A stretch of 64,000 bases of DNA from Paenibacillus cremeus. Its GTDB lineage: Bacteria; Bacillota; Bacilli; Paenibacillales; NBRC-103111. Numbering within the stretch: position 1 is the first letter of the stretch; every line of letters begins with the position of its first letter. The position numbers and the translations under genes are program-made. Shown in pieces: positions 60,867-64,000 of the stretch. The stretch spans positions 1-64,000 of the forward strand of contig NZ_VNJI01000022.1 in NCBI RefSeq assembly GCF_007786445.1, read 5' to 3'. The notes beneath the pieces are model-generated. The model searched no databases. It was not told where the DNA came from and saw nothing but the letters and a program-made list of their open reading frames with translations.

Positions 60867-62522
60867 CTACCGATACGTCGGCGTAATCACGCCGATATCT
60901 CGCACGCTCACCAATCGGCCATCCAGCAGCTCCACCTGCTCATTGCCCTTCACCGTTAGAGCGAATTCCTGCCCTTCATACCATACCGTCCCCTCGATCG
61001 TACGCACACTCATCCCAATGATCGCCTTTAGCCGTCCTTGGCGATCTGTCACCGCTCTCGTCCCAAACGGCAAGCGCAAATACGCCTCTCCGTTTCGATA
61101 AGCCGTGGCCCCTTCACGCGTCGTAACGAACTCGAACGTGACACCATCGACAACCCGGCTGTAGCCGGTTTCCGGAGCCATGTTCTCCCCGTGATCCTGC
61201 GGATACGGTACCAATGCCGTGAACCACAGTTCCCCGTCAGGCCTTGGCAAAATCCCGCACAGCCGCTCCACAAAGTCGAGCAAACACAACAGCGCCGGTG
61301 AATACGTCTCCGTGAAGCCTTCCTTGCCGTTCCAAGGGCTAACCGTTTGGGCAAAACGCGTCATCTGCGCCAAAGCGGTCAAAATCGGATTCAGCACCCA
61401 CGTCAGCTCTACGTACCGGTGATGATGCTCGAACGCGTGCGGCGTGCGGATGATGCTTAGGAAATTGGATGTCCCCGCCCAGGTGTTATAGCTGGAGAAC
61501 GGATCGAACCGCGGATCGTCCATCGCAATTGACGTGAACGGATACTTGGCGAAAAACTTGCTCGTATTCAGCAAATACCGCTGCAGCGCCGCATCAAAAA
61601 ACTCACGGTCCCCTACCTCGCAAGCAAGCACGCGAAGCAGCACATCCGATTGGACGCGAACGAGCTCGCCATTGCGGTCCCGGTCATAGAAGAAAGCATC
61701 CGCCTCATCGTAGCAGTGCGCAAACAAGCTCCCCAGGCTCTGCTCGGCCTTCGCGCTCCACTCTGCCGCCGCCTGCTCATCGCCCAGCTCCCGAGCCATC
61801 CGTGACAGGTAGCCGCGCTGGCAGTACACATTCGCCGTCAAATCCGGCGCCAAGAACGGCAAAATCGGCGAGTCCGGGTTATACTGCCGGGCATCATCCA
61901 AATGCCCCGTATCCGGCACATGCCAGAAGCGCGGCGACAGATCGTGCCCCGTATCGAACGTGCAGAACGCCTCCACACAGCCGGTGCCCCGGGTGTTCCG
62001 ATACGTCACAAGCCACTCGTCGTACCGTGCCATCGCATCGTACATTTTTTGCAAAAAGGCCTTGCTCCGCCCGTTCAACTCATAATGATTCCACACGCAG
62101 CGGGCGAGCGGCGTCACCGTCTGAATCTGCCGATAGGCCGGGCCGTGCTCCGTCACCTTATACGGCATTTGCCCGTCGTCCTTCTGGTAGTCCGCGAATA
62201 GCTGGTACGTATCCTCCGAGACGCTCGGCAAAAACCGCGACAGCAGCTCTGTATTAATCGTCCCCGTGCTCTCCATCCAGCAGCCGAGGTAGATGCCCCC
62301 TTCATGCAGCACCGGAGCGTCCCCCAGCGTCGGTACGATGCAGTCGAACAGCTTGCGAAGCGCCGCATAGTAATTCCCTTCCAACCGCCCGGATACCGAA
62401 GCAAATTTAACGCCCGAACGCAGCCACTCCTCCAGCACCGGCCCATCCGATGCCTTGCCCAGCTCGCCGATGCGATCCGTCACCGTCAATCCACGCAGTC
62501 GTTCCAATACCTTCTCGCTCAT
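60867..62522 (-). CDS. Six-hairpin (alpha/alpha) glycosidase, MGH1-like
   Basis: A 551-residue cytoplasmic protein with the pattern of an (alpha/alpha)6-barrel glycosidase: aromatic and acidic motifs such as YQKDDGQMPYKV, GCVEAFCTFDTGHDLSPRFWHVPDTG (in outline) and YNTWAGTSNFL, followed by a beta-sandwich tail. It resembles MGH1-like and rhamnosidase-type hydrolases, but I cannot fix the family. ATG 62522 with GGGAGG upstream is preferred over the frame's first codon at 62579. It is flanked by the GH43 and sugar-binding genes on the same strand. Confidence 0.7.
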   Translation of the reverse strand: MSEKVLERLRGLTVTDRIGELGKASDGPVLEEWLRSGVKFASVSGRLEGNYYAALRKLFDCIVPTLGDAPVLHEGGIYLGCWMESTGTINTELLSRFLPSVSEDTYQLFADYQKDDGQMPYKVTEHGPAYRQIQTVTPLARCVWNHYELNGRSKAFLQKMYDAMARYDEWLVTYRNTRGTGCVEAFCTFDTGHDLSPRFWHVPDTGHLDDARQYNPDSPILPFLAPDLTANVYCQRGYLSRMARELGDEQAAAEWSAKAEQSLGSLFAHCYDEADAFFYDRDRNGELVRVQSDVLLRVLACEVGDREFFDAALQRYLLNTSKFFAKYPFTSIAMDDPRFDPFSSYNTWAGTSNFLSIIRTPHAFEHHHRYVELTWVLNPILTALAQMTRFAQTVSPWNGKEGFTETYSPALLCLLDFVERLCGILPRPDGELWFTALVPYPQDHGENMAPETGYSRVVDGVTFEFVTTREGATAYRNGEAYLRLPFGTRAVTDRQGRLKAIIGMSVRTIEGTVWYEGQEFALTVKGNEQVELLDGRLVSVRDIGVITPTYR

Positions 62523-62586
62523 CGCTAGTACAGCCTCCCATGGAAAAGAAACAGACTGCCGCCGGCAGCCTATTTCCAAATCTTCC

Positions 62587-63939
62587 CTATTTGTTGTTAT
62601 TAAAAATCTTCACCGTGCCGCTATAAAAATCCTCTACGCCTTTCTTAACATCTTTCTTGCCGAAGCCGATTTCCTGCACCGTCGTATCCGCCAGCTTGGA
62701 ATATTCCGTGAATCCCGGAGGGTTATAGCTGACCTTGAACGGCTCTTTCTTCGTCGCATCGGACACCCGGCTGGTGTAGTCGTAGATGATTTGGTCGATC
62801 GGATCGGCATCCTTTTTGAGCAGATCGCGCATCTTGGAAGTCACCGGAACACCCCGGTCGTTGCCGAGAATTTTCGCTGCATCCGGATCGTTGATCCAGT
62901 AGTTCATCAGCATCGCGACTTCCTTCGGATGCTTCGTCTTCGCATAGCCGGACAGCCCTTGGCTGGACTCGAAGACGACCCCGGTCCCTTTCGGACCGCG
63001 CGGCAGCTGTACTAGCTCAAGCTTATCCTTAATCAGGTTCTGATGAGCGCCCAGCTGGTTGGAGGCAATCAGGCTCATCGCCACCTTGCCGGTCACCACG
63101 AGCGACTTGCTCGTATCCGTCGGCGGATTCGACACCTGCAGCTCCGGCGTAACGACTCCACCCGCCTTGGACATTGCGCTCCAGTAGTTGAACCATTCCT
63201 CAACGTCCTTTTGATCGAAGCCCAGCTTGCCGTTGTCCATGTCGTACAGCTGCTTGCCGCGCTGCTTCAAAAAGATGTCCATGCCGTCCACCGTAAAGTT
63301 GTACGTGCCGAACACATCCTTGCCAAGCTTTGCCGAAATTTCCTTGGAGATCCGGGCGTAATCATCCCACGTCCAGCCGTCCTTCGGAGCCTCGATGCCC
63401 GCCTTCTTGAACAGCTCCGTGTTAATGACGATGCCCCTTGCATTCGCTCCTGCGGAGACGTGCAGCAGTTTATTTTTGAACGTGCCGTATTCGATCATCG
63501 ATTTATCCATGTCGGAGAGGTTCAGCTCTTTGCCGACATACGGATCCAGCTCGAGCAGCACGTTTTTATTCGCATAATCCACTACGTTCCCGCCGAGGAA
63601 AAAGACATCCGGAGCCGTGCCCGAAGCCAGCATCGTGTTCAGCTTATCGAAATAGCCCGAGCTCGGTGCGAATTCGCCTACGACCTTGATGTTCGGATTT
63701 TTCTCCTCGAACTTGCGCAGCGCTTCATTCGTGCGGTCGGCGCGCTTCTGGTCGCCCCACCACATGATGCGCAGCTCTACCTTTTCCCCGCTGCCGCCAG
63801 CTGCGGCCGTACCGCCGCTTGTCCCGGACTGGGACGGAGCTGCCGCACCACCCTGAGGTCCGCCGCCCGTGCCGCCGGAGCAAGCCGTCGCGATTGCCAT
63901 CATCCCCGCCAAAGCCGATACTACCCAACGTTTTTTCAT
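62587..63939 (-). CDS. Sugar-binding lipoprotein (SBP family 1)
   Basis: Extracellular solute-binding protein of 450 residues for a carbohydrate ABC transporter. The signal peptide ends with the lipobox IATAC (C20), followed by a flexible Gly/Ser-rich linker. Family 1 features are the start of the mature domain (ELRIMWWGDQKR) and the hinge regions. The permease genes are not in the window; they may lie beyond position 64000. With the two glycosidases downstream it suggests uptake and breakdown of plant-derived oligosaccharides. Confidence 0.92.
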   Translation of the reverse strand: MKKRWVVSALAGMMAIATACSGGTGGGPQGGAAAPSQSGTSGGTAAAGGSGEKVELRIMWWGDQKRADRTNEALRKFEEKNPNIKVVGEFAPSSGYFDKLNTMLASGTAPDVFFLGGNVVDYANKNVLLELDPYVGKELNLSDMDKSMIEYGTFKNKLLHVSAGANARGIVINTELFKKAGIEAPKDGWTWDDYARISKEISAKLGKDVFGTYNFTVDGMDIFLKQRGKQLYDMDNGKLGFDQKDVEEWFNYWSAMSKAGGVVTPELQVSNPPTDTSKSLVVTGKVAMSLIASNQLGAHQNLIKDKLELVQLPRGPKGTGVVFESSQGLSGYAKTKHPKEVAMLMNYWINDPDAAKILGNDRGVPVTSKMRDLLKKDADPIDQIIYDYTSRVSDATKKEPFKVSYNPPGFTEYSKLADTTVQEIGFGKKDVKKGVEDFYSGTVKIFNNNK

Positions 63940-64000
63940 TGCTTATGTCCCCCTGCTCATTAGTTTCAAGCCTCTGACTCCTTCATCGTATAGCAGACCC

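Overview
The window looks like chromosomal DNA from an endospore-forming, Gram-positive bacterium of the Paenibacillus type. Three things point there: Firmicutes core genes in B. subtilis-like groupings (dnaB-dnaI; the yui/yum/yut block of HemQ, NDH-2, YumC, YutJ, YuzB and YutI); sporulation and germination genes (Sda, two Spo0E-like proteins, a gerA-gerB-gerC operon); and S-layer-homology (SLH) proteins with large secreted carbohydrate-active enzymes. I could not run searches, so the genus is an inference from gene content and style.

Layout. 0-3 kb: primosome genes dnaB-dnaI on the minus strand. 3-16 kb: housekeeping redox, heme and Fe-S genes (YuiB-like, HemQ, NDH-2, YumC, ErpA-type carrier, MqnE, YutJ, YuzB, NifU-like) mixed with small regulators (Sda inside a DnaA-box cluster, two Spo0E-like phosphatases, an orphan CheY), a eukaryote-type HisA homologue, a frameshifted SRPBCC gene and a gene behind a LexA-like box. 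15.5-20.5 kb: SDR, HEPN protein, a 51-bp tandem array, UbiD decarboxylase and heme A synthase. 20.6-30 kb: thioredoxin, SPFH/ribbon-helix-helix pair, stalk-domain lipoprotein, flippase, DUF456 protein, HAD phosphatase, asparagine synthetase, TIM-barrel epimerase. 30-34 kb: germinant receptor operon. 34-42 kb: cation/proton antiporter, PBP2, HAD hydrolase, CvpA-transglutaminase fusion, MFS transporter. 42-45.6 kb: SLH protein, predicted nuclease fused to a winged helix, and a second 51-bp tandem array. 45.6-52 kb: peptide ABC transporter operon with a gamma-glutamyl hydrolase. 52.4-64 kb: a 2,322-residue GH28/FN3/SLH surface enzyme, then a GH43 protein, a six-hairpin glycosidase and a sugar-binding lipoprotein, which reads as a plant-polysaccharide (probably pectin/arabinan) utilisation locus that continues past the window.

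The least explained structure is the pair of 51-bp tandem arrays (17294-17646 and 44828-45593). They share period and architecture but not sequence. Each unit carries a short hairpin around an ATTTT core, and both arrays lie in 3' regions of genes. Other points worth a look are the DnaA-box cluster around sda, a Rex-like operator ahead of NDH-2, a LexA-like box ahead of an unknown gene, a terminator-like leader before the antiporter, and a nuclease-winged-helix gene whose stop codon nearly abuts the second array. Several genes here are shorter than 60 codons (Sda, one Spo0E-like protein, a 58-residue basic protein, a 50-residue membrane protein); they were found by reading the DNA directly.
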